Below, piece after piece: positions 15,130 to 27,297 of a stretch of DNA of 64,000 nucleotides. Position 1 is the stretch's first letter; every line of letters starts with the position of its first letter. Below the pieces are notes generated by a model, which searched no databases, was not told where the DNA came from, and saw nothing but the letters and a program-made list of their open reading frames with translations. The position numbers and the translations under genes are program-made. Origin of the DNA: Cardiocondyla obscurior. Its lineage: Eukaryota; Arthropoda; Insecta; Hymenoptera; Formicidae. The stretch spans positions 2,210,001 to 2,274,000 of the forward strand of contig NC_091864.1 in assembly GCF_019399895.1 (NCBI RefSeq). Reading direction: 5' to 3'.

Positions 15130-17781
15130 GATGCGGCTGCAATAATTTGGGCTCTATGGGTTCCGTCTGCGATATAGTATCCGGACAGTGTGAGTGCAAG
15201 CCACAGGTTGTTGGCAGACAATGCAACGAATGCAAGGTAAGGCTCGATTTTTACGGTATTATATTTTATAAAATTTTTTTTTATAGTAGAAGAAACCGCG
15301 CGTGTTATCACATTAGGGGACATTGATTAATTATAATATTTTTTTAATGATTATTACAATTGAATGATTTACGAGTGATGGCGTGTTACCAGTTTACTTA
15401 CATTTATATCTTCCGGTTAGATTAGATTCGGTTAGATTAGGTTATTTTCCGTCCTTCCGTCCTTCTGTCCTTCCTTCCTTCCTTCCTTCCTTCCTTCCTT
15501 CCTTCCTTCCTTCCTTCCTTCCTTTCTTCCTTCTGTGGTAATATTCTGGTAAATCCTAACGTGTTGTAGCACTTTAAATCACTTGACCCTATATTACACT
15601 GTTTTTTTTATAATTACTATGACGATCACTCGAGCCGAACGACCGAAAAAAAAAAAACGGTGGGTTATCGCGGCGATTTTTTATGATTAAAATAAAGAAA
15701 CGCGACGAACGATCAGCTGTTGTGCGAATTTCCACTCTCGAGATTTGTAGCGTTGCTTACTTTCGTCGGGTGTTTCCTCATTCTCGATCTCAACACAAGA
15801 GTCTGTCTACGATGTAAAGCATGGTCCAAAAGTCGCTTTTAATTCCTCAATTAATTTTCGTCGGCAAAATTAACGATACCGAAATCTTACGGTAAGCGGC
15901 GAATAAAACGTGTTTCCCGCGCACTTTATCTTCCTCGAATTCCTCAAACATCTCTTGCTGGAAACGGGATGAGTACCTCGACCGCGACGGAGAAGACGGG
16001 CGAGGCGCGAATCTCGCGTCTTGACAATGGCTGTCACCGGAACCCGCTGAACGTCGCTGAAGGAGATGGCGAATGAAGCGAGTCGGAAACACCGAACGCG
16101 GCGCGGTTCATGTTAGACGCTACGCGCGCCGCCCGCGACATAACCCTTTCCTCGCCGAAGTACTTTTTCGGAGCCGAAAATAAAGCACAAAACGATGAGT
16201 GGAATGATAAAAGAGTGCAGAAAACGATCGCTCGTTCCCAAATCGACGACGTCGACACTGATTCGTACGCGGTACTTTCCTATCCGCGGTCGAAAATACG
16301 CGTAATTGCGGAGTAATTAGCAACACGTCCTCGCGCTCCGGCCTCCGCAACTAGACTAAGATGGCCGTTAGAGATTTCGGCCCTTAGAGGAAAAGAGACA
16401 ACCGCGTAAAAAGAAGTGAGACAGCAATAGGTCCGATTATTAATTAATCATTGTCTTTCTCGCTCGGCGTTCTCGGAGGCGCCAAACTCAACGCCGAGTG
16501 GATCTGTCTACGTTTTTTTAATGCGCTCGACGAATTCGAAACGTTCTTCCTTTAAAATAGAAAAGCGTCTCGCTCGACGCTCGAGCATATTTTTTCGCGA
16601 TTTCAAAACTTTCTCGTCACTTTCGAGCTTCCAGATTATCGTCGATATAAAACTCGTGTTCGATCGAGCTTAAATAATAATCTAACAGTTCGGATATTTT
16701 TTTATTCCTTAAGCTTTTTTTTTTAATCGCACGCAATAACATTGACAAGTAACGTCTTAAATTTTTTTTTTATTTTATTTATTATTTATTATTCTGCTGA
16801 TTAAAGCTCTAAATTAACATTGATTAATTTATGTGTAGAGCGGTTACTGGGGATTGGCATCTGGATCAGGCTGCGCTCCTTGCAGCTGCGACACTATGGG
16901 ATCCTACAACGTGTCCTGCCACAGCGACACAGGAGAATGTCACTGCAAGCCGGGTGTGGGTGGTGCACGCTGCGACAGTTGTTTGTCCGGATACTATGGG
17001 TTTTCTTCGAACGGCTGTCAGCGTGAGTCGATCCTTTCTTCGCGGTCCATTCGCGACCTAACAAACATGACATTTCTTAATCAAAACAGTCGACAATTTA
17101 ATCAACGTCTCTTGTAATTCTTTTTTATTTTCTTCCTTTTTTTTTTTTATCATACTATAAACTTTGCAAACGATACATCTATCTTAAACAGAACAACGAA
17201 TAGAGTAAAAATTCGCAACGTGAACTTCGCTCTCGCTACCCTGAGATTTAACACGCGACGAAGTTGTTCTCTCTTTCGTATCTGATAAGTAAACGCCCAG
17301 AATTCTCAATTTAAAGTTTATAAGAGAAGCAATTGTAGTCCCAGCGAGCGTCGCTCGTGTTCTCTTTTTCTATCCTCGTAAAGTCACGACAGAACCCACG
17401 GTGAGACTCTACGATTTCTTTGCAGTTTGCGACTCGTGTGTGAGACCCGGCCACGTGTGTGACCCTGACACCGGTCGCTGCGTGTGTCCCCGGCTGACCT
17501 ACGGCGAACACTGCGATCGGTGTAGACCGGGTGCGTGGGACCTGGTGCCAGGCGTCGGCTGCAAGCCGTGTGCCTGCACCCTAGGCGCCACGCGGTCCCA
17601 GTGCGACCAGCAGGGTCAGTGCCCTTGCCGACTCGGCTACGACGGACTCAGGTGTGAGAGATGCGCCAGAGGCTACTACGGCTACCCGAGATGCCGTCCT
17701 TGCGGATGCAGCTTGGCCGGGACGACGCACTGCCGGGACGGCATCTGCGAGTGCGACGACAAGGGACAGTGCCCGTGCAAG
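15130..17781 (+). CDS. LanA: Laminin alpha: tandem LE (laminin EGF-like) repeats before L4a
   Basis: Exons 15130-15236, 16839-17022 and 17426-17781 give about 216 residues of cysteine-rich repeats. The spacing is typical of LE modules (CxC...GQCxCKPxVxGRxCxxC, then GYYG and a final cysteine). The runs SGYWGLASGSGCAPCSC, GYYGFSSNGC and GYYGYPRCRPCGC mark repeat ends. Tandem LE modules form the stiff short arm of the alpha chain. The first exon begins with two bases of a split codon after an AG, so an upstream exon must end with one base; none was found in the preceding 15 kb. The last exon runs without a break of phase into the exon leading to L4a. Confidence 0.93.
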
Positions 17782-20700
17782 GTAATTCGGTTTAAAATCA
17801 ATTTGCACCACTCAGTAAAAAATCCTCGCACACGTACGCTTAGATGGTAATTAACTGAGAAATTATTTTCAAGGAACTGGTAATCGGGAGGCAGTGCAAC
17901 CAGTGCAAGGAAGGCACGTTCGGTCTCGCGTCGCACAATGTTAAAGGATGCACCGAGTGCTTTTGCTTTGGAAGAAGCACTCTGTGCCAGCAGGCTGGAT
18001 TAAGTTGGGGCCAACGCAGATTGACTCGGCCTCGCGTTCTTTATATCAACGACACCGTTAATGACATAATAGTAAGATCAATTTCGCATGTTGAATTTTG
18101 ACGAACGAATTTTATTGAATATTTTATGCACCGTATCGTCTGATTGTTATACGATTAAGCAGGTAACGAACTTTGGCTCCATAAATATATTGCCAGCGGT
18201 GAACGGCGGATTGAACGTGACAAATGGTCTCACCGTAATCTCTGGTTCGGATGGCGACGTCACGTTGCCCACAAATCTTTACTACAGTTATCCTTTATAC
18301 TGGAGATTACCGGATTCTTTCCTGGGCGATAAGGTAATTTTTTCAAAGATCTTTTGTATACTCCACGTTAGAAATATAAATTAATTGAAAAACGATTAAA
18401 ATTTATCTCGTTTTTTAATAAAAATGTTGAGCAATTTATTTGAACTGCATTAAATATTAGACTTTCATTAAATCTTTTAAGATCGTCTCTTACGGAGGGT
18501 TTCTACGCTTTAAAACGTCGACGGAAGGTGGGATACCGCTAAGATCGAATCTTCGATATCCCGTGGTGCAGTTGCAAGGCAACAATAAAATCGTCTTGGA
18601 GTATTATCTGCATCTGCCAGTGAACGACAATCGTTATGAAGTCAGGTAAAAGAATTAAAAGAGTATAATTTATTATATTTAGAATTTATTGAATAATTTA
18701 TTTAATTAAATTTGTATATTATAAAATTTTTCTAAAGATTTATCGAGAATGTTCAATTCGTTTCCACATTATGCGGCTAACACGTTGTCTGTTATCTTAG
18801 GTTCCACGAATCGCTATGGCAGCTGCAAAACAGACCTGATTATAAAGTCTCCAGGGAGGTTCTAATGGTCGCGTTACAAAATCTGCAATACATTCTCGTG
18901 AAAGCTTCGGATAACGCCGAATTTACGAGAACTACGTAAGTAATGAAAACGATACATTATAAAAAATAAAATGCATTCTTATAATTTATCCTTTAATGCT
19001 TTTTTCTTTCTTGCTTAATTTTTGTTCCTCGTTTTTCAAGAAAATTTAGAAATTGGTATTATATTCATAAATTCTTAATTAAAAAAATAATTTTGTGAAT
19101 AGATTAATTTAAATGTCTCGTTCAGATTGCTGGAAGCTTCTCTCGACGCCGCTGTTCTGATACCTACGCATTCGCCACCGCTTGCGACCGGAGTGGAGAT
19201 CTGCCAGTGCCCGCCGGAATACAACGGCACGTCTTGCCAGGATCCCAGCATCGGTTTTTACAGGTGGTACAAGAACACCACAGCCACGTCTACCATCGTG
19301 ATCGATCTTGTCGGACAAGCCAGACGATGCCAGTGCAACGGGAGATCCGAAGTGTGCGACCGAGAGACGGGATACTGCTTGGTAAGCATTACTCTAACAT
19401 TTTACTATGGGTGTACACTATTCGCGAAGATGATAGTGCGACAGGAAGTATGCTGAGAGACAAGTGTATAAGGATATGAGTTAAAGTTGTTACGAGATGA
19501 TTTTCTTACTGAGATGGCCTTCGAATCTGCATGACATTTATGGATTTGCATCTTTTTTTTGCCGATTATCTCTATTCACTATTTATACAGATAAATTTTA
19601 GAAGTTATTTAAAAATTACTTTGAAAAAAAAGTAATATACATCTATGATACATATAAAATACTAGAATAATTATTAATTTAATAACAATAATAAAATTTC
19701 TAACACGGTTTAGAACTGCAAAGAGAATACGGTTGGTGTACATTGCAACGTCTGCGCCGACAGTTTTTACGGTCATCCGGAGTTTGGAGGCTGCAAATCA
19801 TGCCCATGTCCGCAAGTCGACAAAAGATTTTCGAATACTTGCGTGGTTCGTGCGGACAACGAACCCATTTGTCACTGCAAACCAGGTACATAAACAAGAA
19901 TTTAAAATAAATCTCTAAATATAAGAATGTTATAAATATTAAAAAACTTAAAACAATTCGTTAAAATATGTAGAAAGTTATATACTGTTATTTGTTTTAT
20001 ATTTTTAATTTTTCCCGTGCATTTACCTCTGGTTTGCCGCAGGTTACATCGGTAGAAAGTGCGAACGTTGCGCCTACAGCTATTACGGCTCTCCAGGCCT
20101 TCCGGGCGGCAAGTGCGTTCCGTGCAATTGCAACTTAGCAGGAAGTTTGAGCGACGTCTGCGACGGCGAGACAGGACAGTGCAAATGTAGACACGGTTCT
20201 ACGGGCAGGGATTGCTCTCAGTGCACGGCGTATCGACACGTTTATATAAACAATGTTTGCACTTGTAAGTTTATTCGCAATCCGAATAATTTTATCTTAA
20301 AATTAATACGTCTGTGTGGACAAACATTCTGAAACTTAAAATTTGTTATTCAAATTCTTGTATTGTGTGACCATACCGACTCATTGCTTACATTCCATTA
20401 TGCAAAATGTGTAGCTTGCAATGACAATTGTACGGGAATTCTACTCGATACTATCGCAATGCTGTCCGAGGAGATGGCCGAGGGAACGAGCAATATAGCA
20501 GATGGATACGTTCCACCCCCTTGGGTAGAACTATCATATATAGATTCCAACGTCACTTCGTATCTCGATGAATTGGAGCTGCGAACTCAACTGCAGCAAA
20601 GAATGAAAAACGTACCCTGGCATGATTACAAGAAGCTTGCGGAAAATGTTGAAACTATGTTAAGAAGTGTACGTTGTTTTAATATTATTATAATAATAGT

Positions 20701-23700
20701 ATATTTTTATTTAAAGAATATTAATTTTTTATTTTAATTTGCAGTTAAATAAGAATGTAAAACATGCTGATACGTTGAAGACCAAGAGTGGCGACTTGAA
20801 AAATAATGTTTTTACGGGGAAAATTATGCTCGACAATTTAAGAAAAAATATAAACAGTACGTTCAATTTAATTTGTCTTAAAATTATCTTAATTATTATT
20901 TATACCATTGCACAGTGGTGTGTGTACTTGTAAAGTAATCTTTTATCTCGGATTTTAGATACGATTTCGCAACTTCATCAGTATAGTAACGACAACAGAA
21001 AAATAGAAATTAAAAAGGCCTTAAAAACTGCTAAGACAATCTTGAATTATTTGAAATCCGTCGATATAGCCAGAAGAACCACAGAGGTGGAAACATTTCT
21101 TGAGTAGGTATTTGTTTTAATGTATTAAATAATTTTCTGCAAATTTGATGCAAAAAGAGAAAAAGAAAAGTTGATTGTTGAAATAAATTATTAATAAATA
21201 ATATTCTTTGATTTATATTAGCGATGTTACCAAATATGTTGCGTGGCTAAATTCTCTTTACGATGCGACTGAGCCTTTGACGATCGCTCAGAATGACGCT
21301 AAAGATTTCAAAATAAAATTGAATGATGTGAGGACGATCATAGAAAACACCATGGAAACGCTCTTCAGTTACGATAATTTGTACAATCGTATCAATGAAA
21401 CGTACATCGAAGCCAAGGATCAATGTGCTCGTATTGAGACACTACGTGATGGAACAAACGAAAGTATTACCGAGGGGAAAAACTTCGTCGACGAATCTCG
21501 CGGTTTACTCATTGACGCGGAAAATAACATGCAAGTAAGTAGAGACATTTTTATGCTCGTTGAAACAATGATAATTACAAAAAAGAAGTCTAAAAATTTA
21601 TTTTTACATGATATTCTTAGGATCTCCCAGATTTACGAGATAAATTAATATATTTGACGGAAAAACTGAGCATGAAGGAGGAACTTCTATATCGACTAAA
21701 TTATGAATACGACGAGAAGTACGTTGTGCCGGCAGTACAACATGCAAAGAATGTGTCTAGTTACGCCGATCAATATGTAAGGTGAGCATTTAGTTAGCGT
21801 ACTAAATAGTTTAATTCAAAAAGATTAATCTTATCTTAATAATTCGATAATGTGCCAACATTTTTGCGGTACAGTTTGTTCGTTGAAACACGAGATATTG
21901 CAGCTAGTCCCCTGAAGGCAAGCCAAGCCTATAAGAACATCGTAGATGGCCTACACGCGGCAAAAATAACCGCGCTAGAAGCCAAAGAATCTATTCAAGA
22001 CGTGCATAAGAAGGTAAAAACCGATCGTCTGCATTTCTTTGAATGTAGAGCATCGACATTTTTATTTTTCAGTATATAATAGAACAAACCTTGTGCGCGC
22101 TGCTTTTGAATTAAAATTACGTGCATAATTTTAAGATAGGAAAAGTTGGCTATAAATACAATGTGAATATTTTTTTCAAGGTTTTCCTTCCTTTGGAACA
22201 AAAATCGCTATTGGATGATACTAAAGAAGTATTGCACAAGTCAGTGCAACAGGAGAAATCGGCAGAAGAACACGGCGAATTAGTCAAAAATGCAAATGCG
22301 ATGTTAGAAGATCAAAAGCAAGCTGTGCTCGTTTTGAAAGATACATTGAACAGCACTGGGATAAAAGACAATGAGATCAACGTGAAACTACGCGAGTTAC
22401 AGAGTAACAGTAAAAAGTGTATGTTTATATTACAGATATTATTAATAATTTTTAACAAATGCAGTTATCGAATAAATAATATTTTAATATTGTATTAATT
22501 TTATTAATAGTGCATGAAGATCTGTTGGACATCTTGGAAGATAACGACAGAGTAGCAAAGTCAGCAAAAAATACGCAACGACTTATTGACGATTATAGAC
22601 AAGGCATCAACGAAAGACTAAAGCCAAAATTGAACGAATTAAAGCGCGAAGGCGATTCGAAGATTGGTCTTGCCAGTGAGAAATGTAATTCTTTTTTTAA
22701 CTAATATGATTTATCGAGTATATACTTGATGAATGTTAAATTCTTATTAATCATTGATTCGTTGTTAAATATTTTGTAAAATTATAAATTATTGTAGAAA
22801 TGTTTTTGTATTTTAGTGTCAGAAGCGTTAAGCAATATTAAAAAAGCGGACGCGAAGTTAATAAGCTTATCGAATGCTGCATTGAAACGACAAGCTGTTT
22901 TCGATAAATGGAACGACACATTAGCCACCAAATTGCAAAATCTAAAAGACAAAATTGCAGAAGCTCGAAATACCGCCGAGGGGGTAAAGCAATAATTATT
23001 TTTTAATATAAAAATATTTTAATAAATTATAATTGATAATTTTTGATACAGTAATGAATAATTTAAGATTGTCATATTGTAAGATTATTAAAATAAGTTT
23101 ACACTTTTTTTATATTTTAGATTCGCGTTTCTCTACGATCAGAGGAAAGTAAAGAATGTATCCGTTCGTATAGACCGAGGGTATTGCAACCTTCGTCAAC
23201 GACGTCGATTGTAATAACATTCGCACTTCCAACTGCGCGCAAAGAAGGCTCTTTGTTTTATTTGCCTAGTGGGGTTAATGTACGTTATACAACAATTTCA
23301 CATATAATAATTTAATATTTAGAATATTAAATTAATTTTGTTTATAAAATAAAATAAAAATTAATAACGTATCACATTTAAGTGAAACTTTAATTTCTTT
23401 CCAGGATGATTTTATCGCTTTAGAGATAGTTGATAAAAAAGTACGATTTTTATGGAACGTTGGTGGTGGCACAGGCATACTGACACATCCCGAAATTCTT
23501 GAAAGCGGTGATATTCACAATGATAGATTTTGGTACCGAATTGAGGCTGAAAGGTAAATAGCAATTTTTCTATCTTAAAAAAGCCTTATTAGATCGAATC
23601 GAAATTATTGTTGTCACTTTTCCGTAATTAAAATTATTATTAATTGAGAGAAAGAAACTAATCTTGAATAATTGATATTTCTTGATTTTAGAATGCGACA

Positions 23701-26700
23701 CACGGGCAAGCTAAACGTGCACAAACAGTATTCGACGTCTGGAAAATATCTTCCTGTAATTAACACGACTAATCCTGAATATGGTCGATTTGACGTTCTA
23801 TCTACAGACCGAGTGTGGATAGGAGGAATTCCTAAATCGCAGAGACGACCAACTGAACTAATTGCCGGTAATGGTCTTCCGGGTTGTGTTCACCAAGTGA
23901 TTCTTGACGGAAGATATATCGGTCTCTGGAATTTTATCACGACAGCACCAGACATGGCTTGTAAAGCTTGTGTTGAAGGGTAAGTCGCAGTAAAAAATTT
24001 TAAATTATAATCTTATAAAATTTATACATATACTGAATAAAATAATAACGCGATGAAATAATGTTACAGTGTGGAAGATGCCAGAGATGACGTAGCTTAT
24101 AATTTTAATGGAGAGGGCTATGCCGTGAGAAACAGAGTCTCATCTGGTCCATACAATAAGTACATATTTGGAGTATCAATTAGTTTTCGAACATTTGACG
24201 AGAATGCCCTGCTATTTCTGGCCATTAATAAAGAAGTACGAATTCATTTATAAAAATACATCACTTGCTTAGTTAAAATTATACAAGTTAATTTTATTTT
24301 TATTGTATGTTTTATTATGACAGAATCAGTACATCATGATTTTCCTGCGGGAAGGCAGAGTAATTTTTCATGTCAACTATGGCGGGAATATTAATTTTAA
24401 GATGTCTTCGATGTACAAATATAACACAGGCAACTGGACAAAAGTAGACGCCTCTCGTCAGTACCAAGTACGCAAGAATATTGAGAAATGCAGGCTTAGT
24501 ATCGACGGTGATAATGACAAACGACTCTACGTTCCCACACCACAGCCTAAAAAGGAAGATATTCCAGATTTGGCACAAGCCAAGTATTATATCGGTGGAT
24601 TACCGCCGAGTTTCCGAGCCGAAAAACTGTTATTACCTTCGCAGGTGTCGTTCCTTGGCTGCATGTCCAATATCATAGTGCAGGAGGGTTACGACCCAAT
24701 GGCTGAACAATATTACGGAGTGGAACCTAGTTGCGGCAATAAGGTAAATCTCAGCTTACGATATATTTAAAATAATAAATTTACCATAAAAAATTTTTTT
24801 TTTATGTAATTGTTATATTTTTTATGTTCTTATGTACAAATTTATCTATTATTGCAGCCATTGAAGGTAGTTGGATTTTATGGAGACGGATATCTCGAGC
24901 ATTCCTCATTTACTCTGCGAAAAATACAATCTGTTTTAAGCTTCTCCTTCAGAACCACGCAAGATGCAGCTATGCTTCTTCTCTCTACATTTGAGGGTCA
25001 TGAAGACAGAATAAACGACAATTTCAAGAAAACAGCAAACGTAAAACTATTACTATTACTATTTAATATTGTTTTACTTCTATTGTTGTTCAAACCGAAT
25101 ATAAAAAATTAATTTATTAAATTTATTTTTTCAGAAAAGCAGTTATTATTCTGTATGCGTTTTTAATGGACAAGTGCAAGTACGCTTAAACGCTGGTCAC
25201 GGTGAGCTAGTTCTTCAATCGAATAACACTTTCAATGACGGAAGATATCATTCAGTTACCGTCATTAAAAAAAGAAAAGAAGTAGAGTTGAGAATCGATG
25301 ATGCGTATCAAACGTCAGGAAAATTACGTAGTGGTATTGCGATCAAGGCTCCGGATTCGGGAGGACTTTTCTTTGGTGGGTTACCGGCTCTCATTAATAA
25401 TACTAAAATGGTTGCAATTAACACGCCACTGTACGGTGCTATCCAGGATGTGATTTTCAATGATATGTAAGTCAGAAAGAAATATGAAAAATAAAATATA
25501 GTTTATTTTTTGCACGACATAATTTTTTTTTTTTTCTTTTTAGAAATCTTCGATTCGACGATGCAGTTAATTTTGATCATGCTTTAATCGGTCGTCCCGG
25601 GCCAAATATGAAGAAAGACACACCAAATTACACACCATCGGCGTCATTGTCTCGAGGGATGTCCACTCAGCCCGAAGGATGTCAGAAAGTGCCTTACTAC
25701 TCGTTGGAAATGGGTGCTTTAAAATTCGGCGATAAGCCACACAGTCATACACAGCTCTACCTCAATTTTAAAAAATTCTGGGACAAGAAATATACAATAG
25801 AATTCGATTTTAGAACGTACTATCCCAATGGACTGCTGTTTATAACTCCGGTAAGAAAGCCAACGATATAATCATTATTTTTAATCTTTTAAATTAATTA
25901 GAAGGATATGTGCGCGCACTACGCGCGCGCGTTATCACATTCGAACATTAGTTAATTATATATGTCTTGATGCATATTTACAGGGTCTCCGATTGAAGCA
26001 CTATTTGATGGTGCTTATTCGAGATGGGCAGCTTCTTCTGGTCGTGAGAAGCAAACAGAAGAAGGAAATATTATTTAAGACACCGTTTAACGATGGCAAT
26101 TGGCATCACGTAGTTATCACTCACGAGGAAAGGAAGCTTACTTTATTAGTGGATAGTCAAACACCGCGTTTTCTTAAAATACCGAAAAAGATAGGCCTGG
26201 CGTCTATGATGTATATCGGTGGTTTGCCTGAAAGCGGAACACCTATCCCGGAACAAGTGGTCGTTAGATTGGAAACATTGAAAGGATGTATCAAAAGTTT
26301 GAAAATTAATGGAACCGTGTACGACATGGTGGGGTCCACCAGTAGAGCTTTCAACGTTGGCCAATGTTTCCCGAGCGTCGAGAGCGGAGCGTATTTCCAG
26401 GGCGAAGCTTATGCTGTTTATCGTAAGTCACAGAATCATTATTAACAAAATATTTAAAAAATAAAAGCAGGATAAAACTGAGTAGATATTTTTTTTTTTT
26501 ATTTAGTTTAAAAAATTTTTAAGAGTATTTTATATTCTTTTAGGAAATAATTTCGAAGTGGACGGCGTGCTCGAACTGCAATTAGAGTTTAGAACGTCGG
26601 AAGTATCGGGCGTATTATTGTCAATCACTGCACCTAGTGGTTCACCTTCTCTATCACTAGAACTCAACAGTGGTAAAGTGATTATGTCAGGCGATCTAGG

Positions 26701-27147
26701 CGACAACAATCCATTATATGTAGAGCAGGGATTCGCCAGTCACTACGCAATCTGCGACAATCAATGGCACAGAATCCAGGCGGTATATAATGACGAGGAA
26801 CTGGCGCTTAAAGTGGACGAGTTGGATCAAAAATACGGCTTGCCTTCAAACGTCAATTATCATTTGAATAGCTCTATTTTCTCCGGCCCGTTGTATATAG
26901 GTGGTATACCAGGTAAATACTCATTATTTAATTTTAGTAAATTACAATTGCACATATAAATTTATATGACAAATAAAATTAATATATGGTTTTTTTATTT
27001 CTAGCAACCGCTCAGAAAGGCTCGCTATTAACACGAGATCACTTCAACGGGTGTATCAGGAATGTCATGATAAGAGGGGAAAGGCGAGACTGGACGGACA
27101 TGGCCGAATTGCACAACATTCACCTGAGTTCTTGCCCGGTTCAATGA
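15130..27147 (+). CDS. LanA: Laminin subunit alpha, 3' two-thirds (30 exons, about 2,206 residues visible)
   Basis: This is the alpha chain of the heterotrimeric laminin of basement membranes; it is secreted and joins beta and gamma chains through its coiled coil. Exons: 15130-15236, 16839-17022, 17426-17781, 17874-18071, 18163-18333, 18482-18645, 18801-18935, 19126-19381, 19714-19885, 20043-20264, 20415-20668, 20745-20856, 20959-21103, 21222-21534, 21621-21781, 21875-22013, 22181-22418, 22511-22684, 22817-22983, 23121-23279, 23405-23553, 23692-23979, 24070-24235, 24324-24743, 24858-25040, 25135-25466, 25544-25850, 25984-26422, 26544-26912, 27005-27147. All have AG/GT borders and the phases agree throughout. 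Domain order is LE repeats, L4a, LE repeats, coiled coil, LG1-LG5. The first visible exon starts in mid-codon, so the LN domain and first LE repeats lie upstream of the window. LanA (alpha-3/5 type) and wing blister (alpha-1/2 type) are both possible. One L4a in the visible part mildly favours LanA, but the missing 5' part could hold a second. Confidence 0.95.
15237..16838 (+). other. Laminin alpha intron with TTAGG-like and (TTCC)n repeat
   Basis: A 1.6-kb intron between two LE exons, flanked by a GTAAGG donor and a TGTAG acceptor. It holds the GGTTAG-type fragment and TTCC microsatellite listed separately, and otherwise CpG-rich DNA with overlapping chance frames. No extra LE exon could be found in it. 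Confidence 0.75.
15410..15534 (+). repeat. TTAGG-like fragment joined to a (TTCC)n microsatellite
   Basis: Positions 15412-15447 contain degenerate GGTTAG/GATTAG units resembling the arthropod telomere repeat TTAGG. They are followed directly by TTTTCC and then an almost pure run of TTCC units to about 15534. A short reverse-strand relative with the same order of parts sits at 37458-37501. Confidence 0.85.
17874..19381 (+). CDS. LanA: Laminin alpha: L4a (laminin IV type A) module and entry into the next LE repeat
   Basis: Exons 17874-18071, 18163-18333, 18482-18645, 18801-18935 and 19126-19381 cover roughly visible residues 217-524. The module is inserted within an LE repeat, as is usual: the C-rich run ending CFCFGRSTLCQQAGLSWGQ precedes it, and the LE half ICQCPPEYNGTSCQDP follows. 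Typical L4 segments are YWRLPDSFLGDK, SYGGFLRF and VLMVALQNLQYILVKAS. Sequons such as NVTNG suggest glycosylation. L4 modules are globular insertions in the short arm. Introns between these exons are short (about 90-190 nt). Only one L4a copy is seen. Confidence 0.92.
19714..20264 (+). CDS. LanA: Laminin alpha: LE repeats after L4a
   Basis: Exons 19714-19885 and 20043-20264 (visible residues about 525-655) continue the EGF-like pattern, with CADSFYGHPEFGGCKSCPC, CHCKPGYIGRKCERC and CDGETGQCKCRHGSTG as landmarks. The second exon ends in phase 1 at a GTAAGT donor and joins an exon beginning SCNDNC. These repeats link the L4a globule to the long arm. Confidence 0.92.
20415..22983 (+). CDS. LanA: Laminin alpha: domain II/I coiled coil (long arm)
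   Basis: Nine exons (20415-20668, 20745-20856, 20959-21103, 21222-21534, 21621-21781, 21875-22013, 22181-22418, 22511-22684, 22817-22983) encode about 568 residues, visible residues 656-1223. They start with CNDNCTGILLD, the cysteine knot that opens domain II in laminin alpha chains. The rest is rich in K, E, L, N and A, with no cysteine clusters and with heptad-like spacing, as expected for the helix that trimerises with beta and gamma. Exon junctions are in phase throughout. Divergence from textbook family members should be highest here, so the evidence is position and composition as much as sequence identity. Confidence 0.9.
23121..23979 (+). CDS. LanA: Laminin alpha: LG1
   Basis: Exons 23121-23279, 23405-23553 and 23692-23979 (visible residues about 1224-1421) form the first laminin G-like beta sandwich. 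Visible hallmarks are ITFALPT near the start, GSLFYLPSG, FWYRIEAER, VWIGGIP and the closing NGLPGCVHQVILDG. LG domains bind receptors such as integrins and dystroglycan; LG1-3 normally make the integrin site together with the coiled-coil tip. The border with the coiled coil is at a phase-0 intron. Confidence 0.9.
24070..24743 (+). CDS. LanA: Laminin alpha: LG2
   Basis: Exons 24070-24235 and 24324-24743 (visible residues about 1422-1617) give a second LG sandwich. It opens with YNFNGEGYAVRN, continues with SISFRTFDENALLFLA, and closes with YYIGGLPPSFR and FLGCMSNIIVQ. The 420-nt exon is one of the largest in the gene. The downstream boundary is a phase-0 intron after GNK, immediately followed by LG3. 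Confidence 0.9.
24858..25850 (+). CDS. LanA: Laminin alpha: LG3, LG3-LG4 linker and start of LG4
   Basis: Exons 24858-25040, 25135-25466 and 25544-25850. LG3 runs from KVVGFYGDGYLEHSSF through FNDGRYHSVTV and LFFGGLPAL to GAIQDVIFND. A linker of about 30 residues rich in P, S, T and G (including GRPGPN) follows, and LG4 opens with YSLEMGALKFGDK and FRTYYPNGLLF. The LG3-LG4 linker is the segment processed by proteases in several laminin alpha chains; whether this one is cut cannot be seen. Confidence 0.9.
25984..27147 (+). CDS. LanA: Laminin alpha: rest of LG4, LG5 and stop codon
   Basis: Exons 25984-26422, 26544-26912 and 27005-27147. LG4 continues with FNDGNWHHVVITHEERKLTL, MYIGGLPESG and LKGCIKSLKINGTVYD. 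LG5 follows from SGAYFQGEAYAVYR through SEVSGVLLSITAPSG, CDNQWHRIQAVYND and LYIGGIP to FNGCIRNVMIRG. The chain ends SSCPVQ and a TGA at 27145-27147. The last cysteine is probably the LG5 disulfide partner. Confidence 0.92.
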
Positions 27148-27291
27148 TAGCGAGATGTAAAGAGAAATGACAATTACCTCTGCGTTCAGCGCTTTTAGTT
27201 CCAAAGATTGCTCGAGGAGCCACGTTGGGTTCAACAATCGCACCGGGATTAATGTGCCATATATTCGCAGGCGTCGAGTTATTTAAGACTT

Positions 27292-27297
27292 AATAAA
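27292..27297 (+). terminator. Candidate laminin alpha polyadenylation signal (AATAAA)
   Basis: Canonical hexamer 145 nt after the laminin stop codon. It would give a short 3' UTR. Other AATAAA hexamers further on (about 29643, 29740) could be used instead, so this is only the nearest candidate. Confidence 0.4.

Noticed and set aside
15410..15450. TTAGG-like units as a telomere
   Set aside because: Only a few degenerate units inside a gene intron; at most a small interstitial relic.
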